Origin: Spongilla lacustris
Lineage: Eukaryota > Porifera > Demospongiae > Spongillida > Spongillidae
Length of the DNA: 64,000 bases
NCBI GenBank assembly: GCA_949361645.1
Contig: OX442432.1
Span: 2,820,598-2,884,597 of the forward strand
Direction of reading: 5' to 3'
Position 1 is the stretch's first letter. Every line of letters begins with the position of its first letter. A model generated the notes under the pieces. It was not told the DNA's origin and made no database searches. It saw only the letters and a list, made by a program, of their open reading frames with translations. The position numbers were made by a program, and so were the translations under genes. Below, one piece after another: positions 11,701-21,878 of the stretch.

Positions 11701-14700
11701 ACTACAGCTATAAAGGTTCACCAAACTACAGCTATAGAGGTGGACATGTATGGTTCACCAAACTACAGCTATAGAGGTGGACATGTATGGTTCACCAAAC
11801 TACAGCTATAGAGGTGGACATGTATGGTTCACCAAACTACAGCTATAGAGGTAGACCAGCTACCACCATGGCCTGACATGTTAGTGTGTACACTGTACCA
11901 ATTGAGGGTGGAGGGAGGGAAGGAGTGATGGTGACATTTGGAGCAGGAAGACCTGATGGAAGAGGAGGGAGCAGAGATGGTGAGGATGAATGGAGTGTGT
12001 TGGTACCACTGACCTAGGACCTGAAGGGACAGTGAACCACCTCCCACTCCTGAGATGATGTAGGGAGCCCCAGGTTGGACAGAGACATTGCAGTAGTACC
12101 ATCCACTGTCTGCACTACCAAGAGGGTTAAACATGAGTGTGGTGACATAGGAGGAGGAGCTGGTGATGGACAGTGGTGAGATGGTGGTGTAGTTATCAAT
12201 AGTTATGTTTGATGGTCCACCTCTGTACCACACTGTGGTTACATTAACAGGAGTGTCCACTTGTGGGAGGAGCTGAACAGTGCAGGTGAGGTTGAGCGCT
12301 GTACCAGCATAGTATGAGGTAGTGATGGGTGTGGAGGTGATGGTGACAGTGGGAGGAGGGACTGTGGGAAGGGAGATAAAATTGATTGCTCAATTATTGT
12401 AGAATTCCTGCATATCATACTTTGAACAATGATATTAATCACAGATGTATTTGTTGTGCTGAATGGTGAGCTCAGTGTAGACTGGCAGATGTACTGTCCT
12501 CCATGGGAGGTGTGGAGAGGGTTAAATGTGAGGTTACCATTGGATACAGTGATGCCATTTCCATTGGTAACCACTCCATTTGAGTTGCTCCATGTCAGCA
12601 CAGGAGTAAGTGAAGTGTTCCCCACTATCCTCCCAGTACAGGTGAGTGTGTACATCTGTCCTGCCACTCGACTGCCTGAAGTGCTGATGTTTACTGTGTG
12701 CACTGAAACTGAAGTGAAATGATAATATGAAATAAATGATGACATTGTTTGCACACTACTCAACCCAGAATAGAAGATAGCCCTGGTGTTTGAAGTAGAA
12801 ATGGATCTGAGTTATTAGTAGGTGAGATTACTGCTAAGCAGATATAGTTCCCAGCATTTCCAGTCCCCAGGGAAGTCAACATCAGTGTGCTCTGGTACGA
12901 TGCTCCAGTCCATGAAGCATTACTTTCACTGAGGGTAGCTCCCCCTGGTGCAGTCCATGTACTGTTCACCATCACTGTACTGTCCACTGATGGGTCCAAC
13001 TTGATATTACAGGTCAGGGTGATGTTACCACTGACAAGTACAACAGGGTTCAATGTTGTTATGGTAACAGATGGTGTGGGTACTAAAAGTAAAGCATGGT
13101 TAGTGTTAGCATGACAACAAGAGCAGGTATCGCTTACTTCGAATGATCACACTTCTATATCTCGTGATTACTGAACTAACAGGATAACTAAGATTGGACT
13201 GGCAAGTGTAGGTTCCCCCATCCGAGGTTTGGAGAGGGATGAATGTGATACTCAAGTTGGTGGCATTTTTTATTGTACTCTGCCTGGTCTGGGTCTCAGG
13301 GAAAACATCTCCATAGATCATTTCATTCCATGACAGCTGTGGAGGTGAGCTAGAGGGCACATTGTTAGAAGTTACTGCTGTACAGGTGAGTGTGTAGTTC
13401 ATTCCTGCAGTGGGTGTGGTTGAAGAGGCCATTACTGTGACTGTGTGGAGGGCAACTGCAGAGGGGAAGACATCAACCATTAATCCATGGACATTGATGT
13501 CTTTACCTTCTATTGTCTTATAGTTCTCTGTTCCTGTCACATATGGTGAGTTGTTTGGAAGGACAGACATTGAACAGTTGTAAGTGCCAGTCCTGTCAGG
13601 TGATAATGACATCACCAGCAGTGAGCTCTGGTATGTTCCCCCCAGCAAGGCTGTACTGGATCCCATCAGACCACCTCCCCCTGGTCCTGTCCAAGTGATT
13701 AACACCTCCACTGGGGTAGTCACATAAGGACTCAGCTGACTACCACAGCTTAGGGTCATGTTGTCTTCCTCCGAGACAGTTTGACTTGGGGTAGCCATGG
13801 GGGTGATGATTGAAGGAGGGACTGTGGGTGTGGTTTTGTTGATCATGTAACTTTTCATGGATGTATCACCTACTTTTAACAATAGTGTTATATTGTGATG
13901 TGGTGTACAGACTGGTGATGGATATTGCTGGGATGGAGACATTGGCTATACAGAAGTACTGCCCTCCATCAGATGTGTGGAGAGGGTTGAATTGGAGAGT
14001 GAGAGTGTTTGTGTTAGCTAAGGCCATTCCAGAAGTCACTGAAATACCATGTCCTCCAACAACACTAGTAGCATTCTTCAACCACATCACCTGAGGAACA
14101 ACTACCAGTCCATTTACTACCATCACAGTACATGTCAATGTGTATGGACTTCCTGCAGTGGAGCTCCCTGATGGAGTGATGGTCACCTGAGGAGCAGGGA
14201 GAGCTGTGAGGGATGAGGGGTGGATGGTGAACATCAGATGTCAGCTGTTCTAATAACTACTGACCTTGCACTGTGATTGGTGTGATGGAAAAACTGACAG
14301 CTATTGAGGTGTCCACATACTGCTGACCTGATGCAGAAACACTAACTGAACAGTTGTACACTCCAGTATCAGTGGTGTTGAGAAGATTGAACTGTACAGT
14401 GGTCTGGTTGACACCAGAGTAGAGTGAGACTCTACCAACACCACTGGAGATCTGTCCTCCTGGTCCAGTCCACAAGGAGTTAAAGATGACAGAAGTGTCC
14501 ACTTGTGGGATGAGCTGAACAGTGCAGGTGAGGTTGAGTGGTATACCAGCATAGTATGAGGTAGTGATGGGTGTGGAGGTGATGATGACAGTGGGAGGAG
14601 GAACTGTGGAAAAGGGCTATGCACTAAAAAGTATATATGCCGTTGGTACATACTTTGAACAATGACATTTGTCATGTTAGTGGCTGTAGAGTTGAAGGGA

Positions 14701-15961
14701 TAGCTGAGTGTAAACAGGCAGATGTACTGTCCTCCATGAGAGGTGCGAAGAGGGTTAAAAATAAGAGTACCACCGGATACAGTGATGCCATATCCAACAG
14801 GTATCCTTCCAGTTGCATTCCTCCATGTTGTCGTGGAAACAATTGATGCATTCCCCAGAAGTGCTCCAGTACAGGTTAGTGAATAGCTCTGTCCAGCCAC
14901 TGGACTACCAGATGTTGTGATGTTCACTGCCTGTGCTGACACTGGTGGAAGGGGTCAGTAGAAAGGTGACAGAGAGAACGTCCTATATTCAATCTATTAG
15001 AGTGCTCCATACAAAAAGTTGCCTGTTACAGTTGTCGTCTGCTTTGGTTTTTTTCAAATGTGAACAAATTATTATACTATAAGTGCATAGCATCATCACT
15101 GGCAATCCGACAGTTTTTTTAATGCAATAATATAAAAATAATTCACAGTGCTTTTGTAGTTTAACACTTTGGGTGCCAGATTGTATAATATAATGATATA
15201 ATAATGTACATGGTATACCTTGTGCATGTAAATTGTACAATTTACATAATGTTTGCATGCCACTCAAGTACTGTACATGTATATGATTTGCTCCACAAAC
15301 TGTCAATTACTGATATCTACTTGCGTTAGTTTCTCCCACATCAAAGATGTGCACACCTAAGCATATGACCTGCAAGTGGGATGCACAGGTAACAGTTTAT
15401 GTAGGGTTGCTGAAATTTGAATAGTTGTACTACTTGCTATAATTAGTTTATGCATGTACCATATTCCTCCTCCTACTTAACTCATTGCACCCATCTTCAA
15501 GAACAGAATGGGGTTATTGTTGTACATCCTTTTCTGCTATCATGGACATTGAGCGGTGATATATAGTATATAAATATGCCCTTGGCACCCAAAGGGTTAT
15601 GCCGACATAAAAAAAAGTGTTGCCTCAGAGCCCCATAACCCGATTCGGGAGCACTGCCCCCTAGATGGGCGGGAGGAGTGCACCTTTCCCAGGGCTTTCT
15701 CAATTTCATACAAACCCTGCATCTGGCAGTGTGAGCCCTACCATATGCATACATACATGTTTTATCCTGGCTACACCCCACTTATAACCTGCTATCCCCC
15801 CCCCCCCCCCCCCCCAACACATAACCTGGCTACGGGCCTGAATTAACCTTGTTATCTGCCCCGCTCGGTGTATGTTGAAAGCTTCGAATTCGCTTACCGT
15901 GAGCGTATCCAAACGTTGCGATGAAAATCAGTCTCACGAATACGCCTATCCTTAGCAACAT
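6465..15961 (-). CDS. receptor-type protein tyrosine phosphatase, Ig ectodomain, tandem PTP domains
   Basis: A membrane receptor expected to dephosphorylate phosphotyrosine in the cytoplasm. The model has 24 exons, all with GT/AG borders and continuous phase: 15,898-15,961; 14,654-14,941; 14,265-14,603; 13,874-14,203; 13,507-13,821; 13,138-13,455; 12,765-13,082; 12,421-12,708; 12,014-12,361; 11,167-11,335; 10,592-11,117; 10,450-10,534; 10,317-10,393; 9,828-9,861; 9,675-9,772; 9,446-9,565; 9,082-9,381; 8,880-9,029; 8,668-8,767; 8,526-8,620; 8,200-8,463; 7,343-7,497; 7,155-7,290; 6,465-6,548. The total is 5,001 nt, 1,666 residues plus TGA. Order: signal peptide 1-21, eight Ig domains to about 869, transmembrane about 900-926, juxtamembrane to 1,101, D1 1,102-1,389, D2 1,390-1,666. 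The start is the ATG that begins a hydrophobic leader. A truncated Ig exon at 11,846-11,952 is left out. Family assignment is sure; single splice sites and the exact start are hand-made. Confidence 0.88.
8081..8218 (-). repeat. 46-bp unit in three copies carrying the splice donor of an RPTP exon
   Basis: Starts at 8,081, 8,127 and 8,173 show a 46-bp period. On the coding strand each copy contains ATGAGGGAGAAG followed by GTAGGAGG, that is, the last codons and the 5' splice site of the D2 exon 8,200-8,463. The gene therefore has three near-identical donors in a row. Use of the inner two would add coding sequence in a different phase (46 is not a multiple of three). Confidence 0.85.
8880..10534 (-). 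other. RPTP membrane-proximal catalytic domain D1
   Basis: Seven exons. In order they carry [32 protein letters not shown] (a 34-nt micro-exon, 9,828-9,861), DFWRMVWEQ, a FYWAEE segment where most PTPs have YWP, and YTSWPDHG. The P-loop [11 protein letters not shown] follows (catalytic Cys codon 9,220-9,222), then MVQTQ and a linker. All canonical catalytic elements are present: KNR loop, WPD Asp, Cx5R and Q-loop. D1 is therefore predicted active. The Pro missing from YWP is a mild oddity. Confidence 0.9.
9865..10310 (-). repeat. G/A-rich intronic minisatellite (gagggtggaggga type)
   Basis: Two blocks (about 9,885-10,035 and 10,258-10,305) of gagggtggaggga-like units lie in the intron between the D1 exons 10,317-10,393 and 9,828-9,861. 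Read on the plus strand they give spurious proline-rich ORFs on the minus strand. Purine strand asymmetry is strong. Confidence 0.8.
10592..11117 (-). other. RPTP juxtamembrane exon, proline-rich
   Basis: A single 526-nt exon immediately inside the membrane. It starts with a basic S-K-R-K-G-R stop-transfer sequence, then has several tyrosines ([18 protein letters not shown]), then about 70 residues very rich in Pro, Ser and Leu including P-P-P-P-P-P-N-D-P. It ends with the helix preceding D1 (FELEYHQ). The proline clusters could bind SH3 or WW domains and the tyrosines could be phosphorylated; both are inference. Confidence 0.75.
11167..11335 (-). other. RPTP transmembrane exon
   Basis: A Ser/Thr/Pro-rich stalk ([19 protein letters not shown]) is followed by about 25 hydrophobic residues ([20 protein letters not shown] and on to LILW). 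The basic residues lie just after the next splice junction, giving an outside-to-inside topology. The exon is entered in phase 1, the same phase as all Ig exons, so Ig exons can be added or skipped without shifting the frame. Confidence 0.88.
11425..11600 (+). repeat. short interspersed repeat with GGATTTGAAGGCAA core, copy 1
   Basis: Shares acattctct...gtataggatttgaaggcaatggtggtgtaaaaa with 17,222-17,415. It shares the GGATTTGAAGGCA core with 20,565-20,735, 56,060-56,240 and 41,465-41,605. In the longer copies the core reappears inverted (ttgccttcaaat), as in a palindromic MITE. The copy lies in the RPTP intron upstream of the transmembrane exon. Confidence 0.6.
11625..11852 (+). repeat. 37-bp minisatellite abutting a broken Ig exon
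   Basis: Head-to-tail units of the type accaaactacagctatagag / gtggacatgtatggttc, period 37 bp (for example 11,779 and 11,816), with some shorter variants at 11,690-11,730. The array runs straight into the coding sequence of the truncated Ig exon at about 11,852. Confidence 0.85.
11843..11952 (-). pseudogene. truncated ninth Ig exon of the RPTP
   Basis: Has a good acceptor (AG at 11,953-11,954) and begins in phase 1 with [11 protein letters not shown], then Y-T-L-T-C. These are the first strand and first disulfide Cys of the 'A-type' Ig exons, closest to 13,874-14,203. After V-V-A-G-L-P it enters the 37-bp minisatellite and meets an in-frame TAG at 11,843-11,845. The rest of the fold, including the second Cys, is gone. 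Skipping this exon keeps the gene in frame because the preceding and following exons share phase 1. Confidence 0.75.
12014..14941 (-). other. RPTP ectodomain: eight alternating Ig-type exons
   Basis: Eight exons of 288-348 nt, each a multiple of three and each phase 1 at both ends, one Ig-like domain per exon. Two types alternate. A type (14,654-14,941; 13,874-14,203; 13,138-13,455; 12,421-12,708) has AG..YTLTCT and a late GG-x-Y-x-C. B type (14,265-14,603; 13,507-13,821; 12,765-13,082; 12,014-12,361) usually has W-T-G-P-G-G or a similar sequence in the middle and a late Y-x-C. The first and seventh exons have the same length and near-identical starts, and the second and eighth are also a close pair, so the array grew by duplicating A-B blocks. 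Many N-x-S/T sites suggest heavy glycosylation. Confidence 0.85.
15796..15815 (+). repeat. poly-C run of 20 flanked by CTGGCTAC motifs
   Basis: Twenty C in the first RPTP intron. The motif ctggctac occurs on both sides (about 15,767 and 15,827), suggesting a small repeat element around the run. Confidence 0.7.
15898..15961 (-). other. RPTP first coding exon: signal peptide
   Basis: The ATG at 15,959-15,961 opens [20 protein letters not shown], a short n-region with Arg, a hydrophobic core and small residues for cleavage. It ends in a GTAAGC donor with one base of the next codon left over, which is exactly the phase needed by the first Ig exon about 950 bp downstream. Nothing was found between them that must be an exon. 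Confidence 0.75.
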
Positions 15962-16800
15962 ATCTCACTCATAAATCCATACGCAGGCGTACTGATTAGG
16001 GGCCGTTCATAAATTACGACACAAATTAAGCCTGTTTTGGACCCCCTCCGTCACGGGACCGTCACAATAATCCCCCCCCCCCCCCCCCCCCTCTTACCCA
16101 CACACACACGAAATGCTTAGAGACACAATAAGAGCGTGCGTATTTGGCTAGTTTCACCGACTTTCACGCTGTTAATGCAACCGAACTTCACAGAAACAGT
16201 TATCGCATGCGGGCAATTCCATTGAAGTCGATCACACCATAGATTAATAACCTAGGTTATTCATCTATGATCACACTGCATCTTCACCAGCATCGATCTT
16301 CTACCCACGGCTAATAGTTTCACGGGGGCGGCTACCAAAGCCTATCAAAATTCCTTCGAGGACTCAGGTCAAGATGATCTTCATCAATCCAGTCTGCCTA
16401 GCCTGTTCCAGCCAGTTCTAATCTCTCTGCCTCTTATAATAGTTTATATAGGGCAGCAACTTGCATTTGTTGGGCGTGACCTGACTATCGTATTTGGTCA
16501 AACGCGGTAGTCCGGCTATACGCCCAACTAGCAGCAACTAGCTATAGCCCTTATTGGCTTGTCTCGCTTGGGAGCTTAAGCTGGAACTACGTTTGATGCG
16601 AAATAGAGAGAGCAAATCTTGCACGACCGATAAAGCAATTGCAGTGCCAGGCCATCATCGAGCCGCGAGCGCATAGATCAATATTATACTGTGTAGGCCT
16701 ATTACCCACGAATCAATTTTAGTAGCCGACACATCACTATCCCCAGAAGTTATAAAAGTTGATAAAATAATGGATAAAATGTTTGACCCCGCATAGATCC
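15962..16800. other. 5' flank of the RPTP, no other gene seen
   Basis: Includes a 20-base poly-C run (16,072-16,091). The region must hold the RPTP promoter and 5' UTR if the start is right. I see no convincing TATA box or other element on the minus strand. Confidence 0.4.
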
Positions 16801-17165
16801 AAAGTACCGGTGTCACAGGCATGAGGGTCCCCCCCCTATTTTTGGTCCAGGACCAGCGGGACTCAGGCATATGGGTCCGGGTAATTTTTTGTACATCCAG
16901 GCATCTTGGTCTGGGTAGGGGCGGGGGACCGAGTTTCCTGATGCGTTTTATTTACTGGCACCGGTGTCACAGGCATACGGGTCCCCCCCCCCCCCCCCCC
17001 CCCCCCATTTTGGGTCCAGGGGGACCCATATGCCTAGGCAACAGAGTCCCCCCCTGGACCCAGTTGCCTAGGCATGTGGGTCCCCCCAGAACTAGATGCC
17101 TAGATGTTATCCCGGACCCAAATGCCTAGGCAACCTGGTTTCCCCCGCCCCCCCGGACCCAGCTG
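16800..17165 (+). repeat. C-rich repeat block with TGCCTAGGCA palindromes
   Basis: The phrase accggtgtcacaggcat followed by gggtccccccc occurs at about 16,806 and about 16,961 (period about 155 bp). It is followed by several ggaccca / tgcctaggca segments that are perfect or near palindromes, and a 24-C run at 16,983-17,006. Probably an interspersed repeat with strong hairpin potential. Confidence 0.65.
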
Positions 17166-17221
17166 CCAGTTAGCAAAATATGGGACAGTTCACGCGAAAA
17201 TGTCATTTCGCATATATATAT

Positions 17222-17415
17222 ATACAAGTAAATAAAAAAACATTCTCTATGAGAAAGTTGGTGGCATATAGGATTTGAAGACAATGGTGGTGTAAAAAGG
17301 AAAGAAACAAGGGTATAATAATAAGGGAAAATGGAATAGTTCTATATTTAGCACATTTCTATATAGGATATAGTATGTTGTTCATGTGCTAAATAAATAT
17401 AGGACATTCACACTG
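17222..17415 (+). repeat. GGATTTGAAGGCAA-type interspersed repeat, copy 2
   Basis: Close to 11,425-11,600. Here the right half holds tatatttagcacat ... atgtgctaaataaatata, an inverted repeat that would form a hairpin with a loop of about 30 bases. A MITE-like element is the simplest reading. Confidence 0.6.
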
Positions 17416-17468
17416 CAATAGATACAAAGTCACCAAATTATAATATTAGTGCACAAATTTCTGGTGGG

Positions 17469-17740
17469 ATCTACCCATTGGTCCCCCTGTAGGCCCAATG
17501 GTGACCATCATCACCCATTGGTCCCCCCTGTAGGCCCAATGGTGACCATCATCACCCATTGGTCCCCCTGTAGGCCCAATGCTGACTATCATCACCCATT
17601 GGTCCCCCTGTAGGCCCCCAATGGTGACCATCATCACCCATTGGTCCCCCTGTAGGCCCAATGCTGACTATCATCACCCATTGGTCCCCCCTGTAGGCCC
17701 CCAATGGTGACCATCATCACCCATTGGTCCCCCCTGTATA
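17469..17740 (+). repeat. 40-bp CCATTGG minisatellite, locus 2
   Basis: About seven head-to-tail copies of the unit cccattggtccccctgtagg + cccaatggtgaccatcatca (40 bp), some with an extra C or CC. Same orientation as at 6 kb and 50.7 kb. It runs directly into a reverse transcriptase fragment on the minus strand. Confidence 0.9.
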
Positions 17741-18053
17741 TTGCTGCAGCATACATAAGCATGGAAGGTGGGTCCCCTTGGGCAACCCCTTCTTCACTTA
17801 GGATGAATTCAGAACTATCCTGTACTACAAGTGATGCATAACCTCGGTAGGTGTTGAATAAGAAGCGAGCACAACGTGGCCGCTGAATCCGCAAGTTCCA
17901 CAAAGCGGCTGATCTGTTCGATGAATTTTTGGCATCCAGGAGTACTCCCCAACCATGTTCTTCATACAATTCCCTGATAGCATGAACTGCCCCTTCAATT
18001 CCATGACTAACACCACACAATTCTTCAACATCAATGCCATTAGCCTTAACCAT
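17741..18053 (-). pseudogene. reverse transcriptase fragment (non-LTR-like)
   Basis: An open minus-strand frame carrying an RT core: GWGVLLDAKN (motif A region), then RFLFNTYRGYASLVV and EGVAQGDPPSMLMYA (motif B region; QGDP is typical of RT). It lacks the upstream fingers and the later Y/F-x-DD motif. The frame then reads into the 40-bp minisatellite, so the 3' part was lost or replaced. From memory of this family, the same proteins carry C-terminal parts like those at 27,205-34,229, so this is probably another truncated copy of that retroelement. Confidence 0.65.
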
Positions 18054-18477
18054 TACCTTTCCGATTAATTAATCTTCTGATTACTCCTCCAATGGCAATG
18101 GGAAACCCCTGGGCACTTGTCAAGTGCAATCAGACGACAGGACATGAATGCTTGAATATACTATATTCATAATACATCCATTTCACTATACCATTTGCTA
18201 GGTGTCTCACAAGATTAGCCATAGATTTGTCCCCTCCCTACCAAGCTGCCGTGCCCTACAACGTTCGAAGTTGCCCGTGCCCTACAGCCTACAAGGCTGC
18301 CATGCCCTAGGTCTACAACCCGTACCCCATCACAATGTCGAACTATCGATCGAGTGTTCTACTTATATCTTGACATGCTACTCGTTCACATGAGAGTTTC
18401 TAATTTCAATAGGGTTAATTACAGTACAGTACTAAGCCCTATAAAGTCACTACATAATCAGGGTTAGGCGCATGCAG
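18054..18477. other. no gene seen
   Basis: Unique-looking sequence with short imperfect repeats of 'tgccctac' at 18,250-18,315. It forms the left flank of duplication copy 1. Confidence 0.5.
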
Positions 18478-18610
18478 AGGGAGGGAGGGAGGGAGGGAGG
18501 GAGGGAGGGAGGGAGGGAGGGAGGGAGGGAGGGAGGGAGGGAGGGAGGGAGGGAGGGAGGGAGGGAGGGAGGGAGGGAGGGAGGGAGGGAGGGAGGGAGG
18601 GAGGGAGGGA
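18478..18610 (+). repeat. (GGGA)n microsatellite at the left edge of duplication copy 1
   Basis: About 33 perfect tetranucleotide repeats. The matching array in copy 2 is 54,445-54,501, directly after the N gap. The left boundary of the shared sequence falls in this repeat. Confidence 0.95.
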
Positions 18611-18839
18611 TGGATTTAAAGAGGAAGAATATATCTATTACAGGTGCATTGACGTACGCGGGGGGGGGGGGGGGCGGCAATGGATTCAAATGACCCCCCT
18701 CCCCAAAACAAGCTTGAGCATGCCCCATCACATTGGCAAGTAAACTGTATGTCATTGCATACGCATACTCGTATATACGTACGAAAATGTACGCACATAT
18801 ATGTGCATGCATTTAGGCCACCTATTAACAAAATTCCAC

Positions 18840-19510
18840 CCTAGTATATGGACATGTACATGCAGGTGTGCATAAAAGTACAGATGTATAACTGTGCAAT
18901 GTGTGAGCAGTACACATGTGACTTACAATCCACAAAGATCTGGACTCATGGTCCAATTTCAACTCCAAAATCTTTGTGTAGTCTTTTGCTCCATATTCAT
19001 CCTGCAGGCCAGGCATTTATTCATTATGTGTGTACATGTACATGTTTGTATGTGTGCATGTGTGTACATGCATGTGTGTACATGCATGTGTATACATGCA
19101 TGTGTACATACATGTGTGTACATGTATGTGTGTATGATGAATACACATACATAACACCAGCACACACATACACATACACATTGCACATGCACACACATAT
19201 ACGTGCATATTCATACACACACATATACAAGCACATACACAAACATGCACAAACATAAACCCACAGGCACACATATGCACACACATACATGTATACGCAC
19301 ATACATACATACACCACACACATACATGTATACATACATGCACACGCATGCAGACCATAGATAGTAGAGGTACTCTTATTTTATCTATGTGCAGACACAT
19401 ACACACATGCGACACACATATACACACATGCGACACACATATACACACATGCAAACACACACATATGCACAAACACATACGAACGTGCCCTGTGCCCTGT
19501 GCCCTGTACA
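18840..19510. repeat. TG/CA-rich and acatgt microsatellite tract
   Basis: Long runs of tgtgtacatgcatg followed by cacacatacaca on the same strand, so the two halves are partly inverted. Copy 2 of the duplication has the same tract at 54,735-55,390 minus about 30 bp. Long Cys/Met/His-rich ORFs here are translations of the repeat and are not genes. Confidence 0.85.
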
Positions 19511-20564
19511 CACACCTCTGGTGCCTCAGCCACTTCTGCATTTCTTGAAGCAGACAAAGGTATGAGAGCTAATTAAAGAGATATATAGGAGATGGATTCA
19601 GTAGAGGTGTGTTGAGCAAGACATAAAACAGCAGCGGTGGTATTGGGGGGAAGGGATTAACATACCGTCCCTTTGGGCATCACCTTCTGTATCCTGTAAA
19701 CCAGTGCATATATAGTTCCATAAGCATGGACCCATGGAAGGGAGGGAGGGGGAGGAGGGGGTATAAACGTACCTCGATCTCCAGTGCCAGCACGCTTTGC
19801 AGTTGGCTCCTCAAAGTCTGAAGAGACGTAAATAGGCATACATCGTTTTTTTTTTTTAAAGGTATCGCCCATTTTGATAAATTCAACCATATGCACACGT
19901 ACAAAGTACTCGCTACACACTGATCATGACACAAAATAGACACGCACACACGCGCATCAGGCAAGTTATCAGTCGTTCTCCACACAAACACAAGAGTACA
20001 AAACTCTGTCGTTCATCCTTTTCATCTTCACCCTCCTCCCCCTCTCGTTTTCTCTTTCTCTAACTCCCCCCCCCCCCCCCTTTCCCCATCTGTATCTGCA
20101 GCTGTTCTACCATTTGGTTTGTTCCGCTTTCGAGACGGTTGTCTCGTACCCAGACCCAGATTTTCACAGCAGCGGCATCATGAGCAACAAGTGTGTGGAG
20201 CATAGGATTTGTGACGTGCTTAGCTGCATTTTATTAATACACATGTATAATTATGTGTGAATGCACTTGCTTGGCTTGTGGTTCAAACCGTTCAATCATG
20301 ACAGTCAGCTAACTATATATTGTGAAGATCCCTTGCAAGCTTGGTAGGTTTTGCGTTGCCGTTAACATATTTAACCCGGTTGTGAACAGAAGTGGCCACA
20401 TGGACGATGCCTATATGGGGCCCACCACTTGACTTTCAGGGCAATTGACAGAGCCTGCATGATAGACAGTCTGAAATAATCTATGCTTGCTAATTTAGGT
20501 ATCACTCTTTTTTTTTAATTGTCTGTGTTAATGTTTTCCATTCCGTCATAAGATATTACACAAG

Positions 20565-20735
20565 TAAGTAGAAACATCTCTGAGAATGTTGGTGCATGGT
20601 ACATAGGATTTGAAGGCAAGCACACAAATGTACATGCAATATCCTACAAATGTGCTGATAACAGAGCCCCTCCATTGCCTTCAAATCTTTATCACAAAAC
20701 TCTGTCATATAGAGAATATTTTTATTTATAGTTGC
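20565..20735 (+). repeat. MITE-like palindromic repeat (GGATTTGAAGGCAA type)
   Basis: aggatttgaaggcaa near the left and ttgccttcaaatct near the right are inverted copies. The outer acatctctgagaatg and atagagaatattttt are also related as an inverted pair. The same element is at 56,060-56,240 in copy 2, and relatives occur at 11,425, 17,222 and 41,465. No coding capacity, so non-autonomous. Confidence 0.65.
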
Positions 20736-21537
20736 CAGTTAGTCCCCTCCACCAATACTCCCTATTAGTGCCCCCCTCCCCAACACCCCCAAGTTGTGGA
20801 TGTGTGGTCACTGTTATGAAGGCACCCCTCAAAGCAAGGCAGAGTCTATCCTGCTCAAAGCACTGGTGTTGCTAGGGTCTGCTACTAGCCTCCACCCACC
20901 TGTTCCTCACCAGGGAGAAGAGGGTGCCTGAGAGGGGGAGGGGCATGCTTCAAGGTGGATACTATATGTGAGTGGATGACGGAGGGAGGAACAGGAAGGC
21001 ATGAGGAGGAGGAGAGGTGCTTGGGTGTGATGTGTGATCAGCATTCAAAAAGAGGTCAGGCACAAACTGCTGTGGCTTGAGTCAGCAGTTTGTCATCAAT
21101 GGTGATCTACATGTAGTACATGTACGGAGGAGGAGCTTATCCATTGATACTAGTCCAAAGGCTTAATCATATGTAGATCTTCTACATGGGTACATGTACC
21201 AAAGGTCAGCCACATACATGTACACAACCACCAGAATGAAGCAGTACAAACATATGCATATACCAGGTCATGTGTTATACTGTATATATAGGCTAGACTA
21301 CTGTACACAAATGCTATACTGACATACCGCTATGTTGGGGGACTGAAGGGACGAGTTGGTAGATACATGAATCAACAAACTGGGTTCGAAGTACATGTAT
21401 AGCTGAGATAGTATCTCTGACTGTAGCCTGCAGCGCAGTACTTTGACGCGCGCATGCGCAGTTATCATTATTAAAATAATTGCAGCACTTTAGTTGTGAC
21501 TTTTTCGTGCTCAGAGAAGCTCTTAATTATAACCTTC

Positions 21538-21878
21538 ATGGCTACTCACGTCGTTCCTGTACAACCTGTAAGTGGTACACCTATATGTATGTCTAGCCAG
21601 TATTTATCCACACGCAGCTTCATTCCTCTACCACTACCGCGACCTATACATGGCTTAGAAGGCTACAACCTCTCATGTGCTTCAGGTATACCATGACGGG
21701 TACACCGTGCGTTGGCAGCTAGGTAAGGAGAGTAGGCCTCTGTTCGTCTTTTCCTTCTCCATTTCTATTGGGAACTTTTTTTTTTTTTAATTACGCTACA
21801 GGTACGGGGCATAATGGCCGCGGAGGAGAAAGGTTCCGGCGCATGCAAGCGACATGCTACGTAAAGCATTTGCCTTGA
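21538..21878 (+). CDS. possible small three-exon gene or 5' exons of a larger gene
   Basis: Exons 21,538-21,567, 21,686-21,722 and 21,802-21,878 have GT/AG borders and compatible phase, giving 47 codons (starting MATHVVPVQP, then VYHDGYTVRWQLG, then a Gly/Arg-rich end). The same three exons are unchanged in structure in copy 2 (57,055-57,386), where visible differences fall mostly in introns. The product is not recognised. It could equally be the start of a longer transcript whose later exons include 22,722-22,959. Confidence 0.3.

Noticed and set aside
19017..19541. Long Cys/Met/His-rich ORFs on both strands (also at 54,715-55,413)
   Set aside because: They are translations of TG/CA and acatgt microsatellites in several frames; no domain, no splice context.
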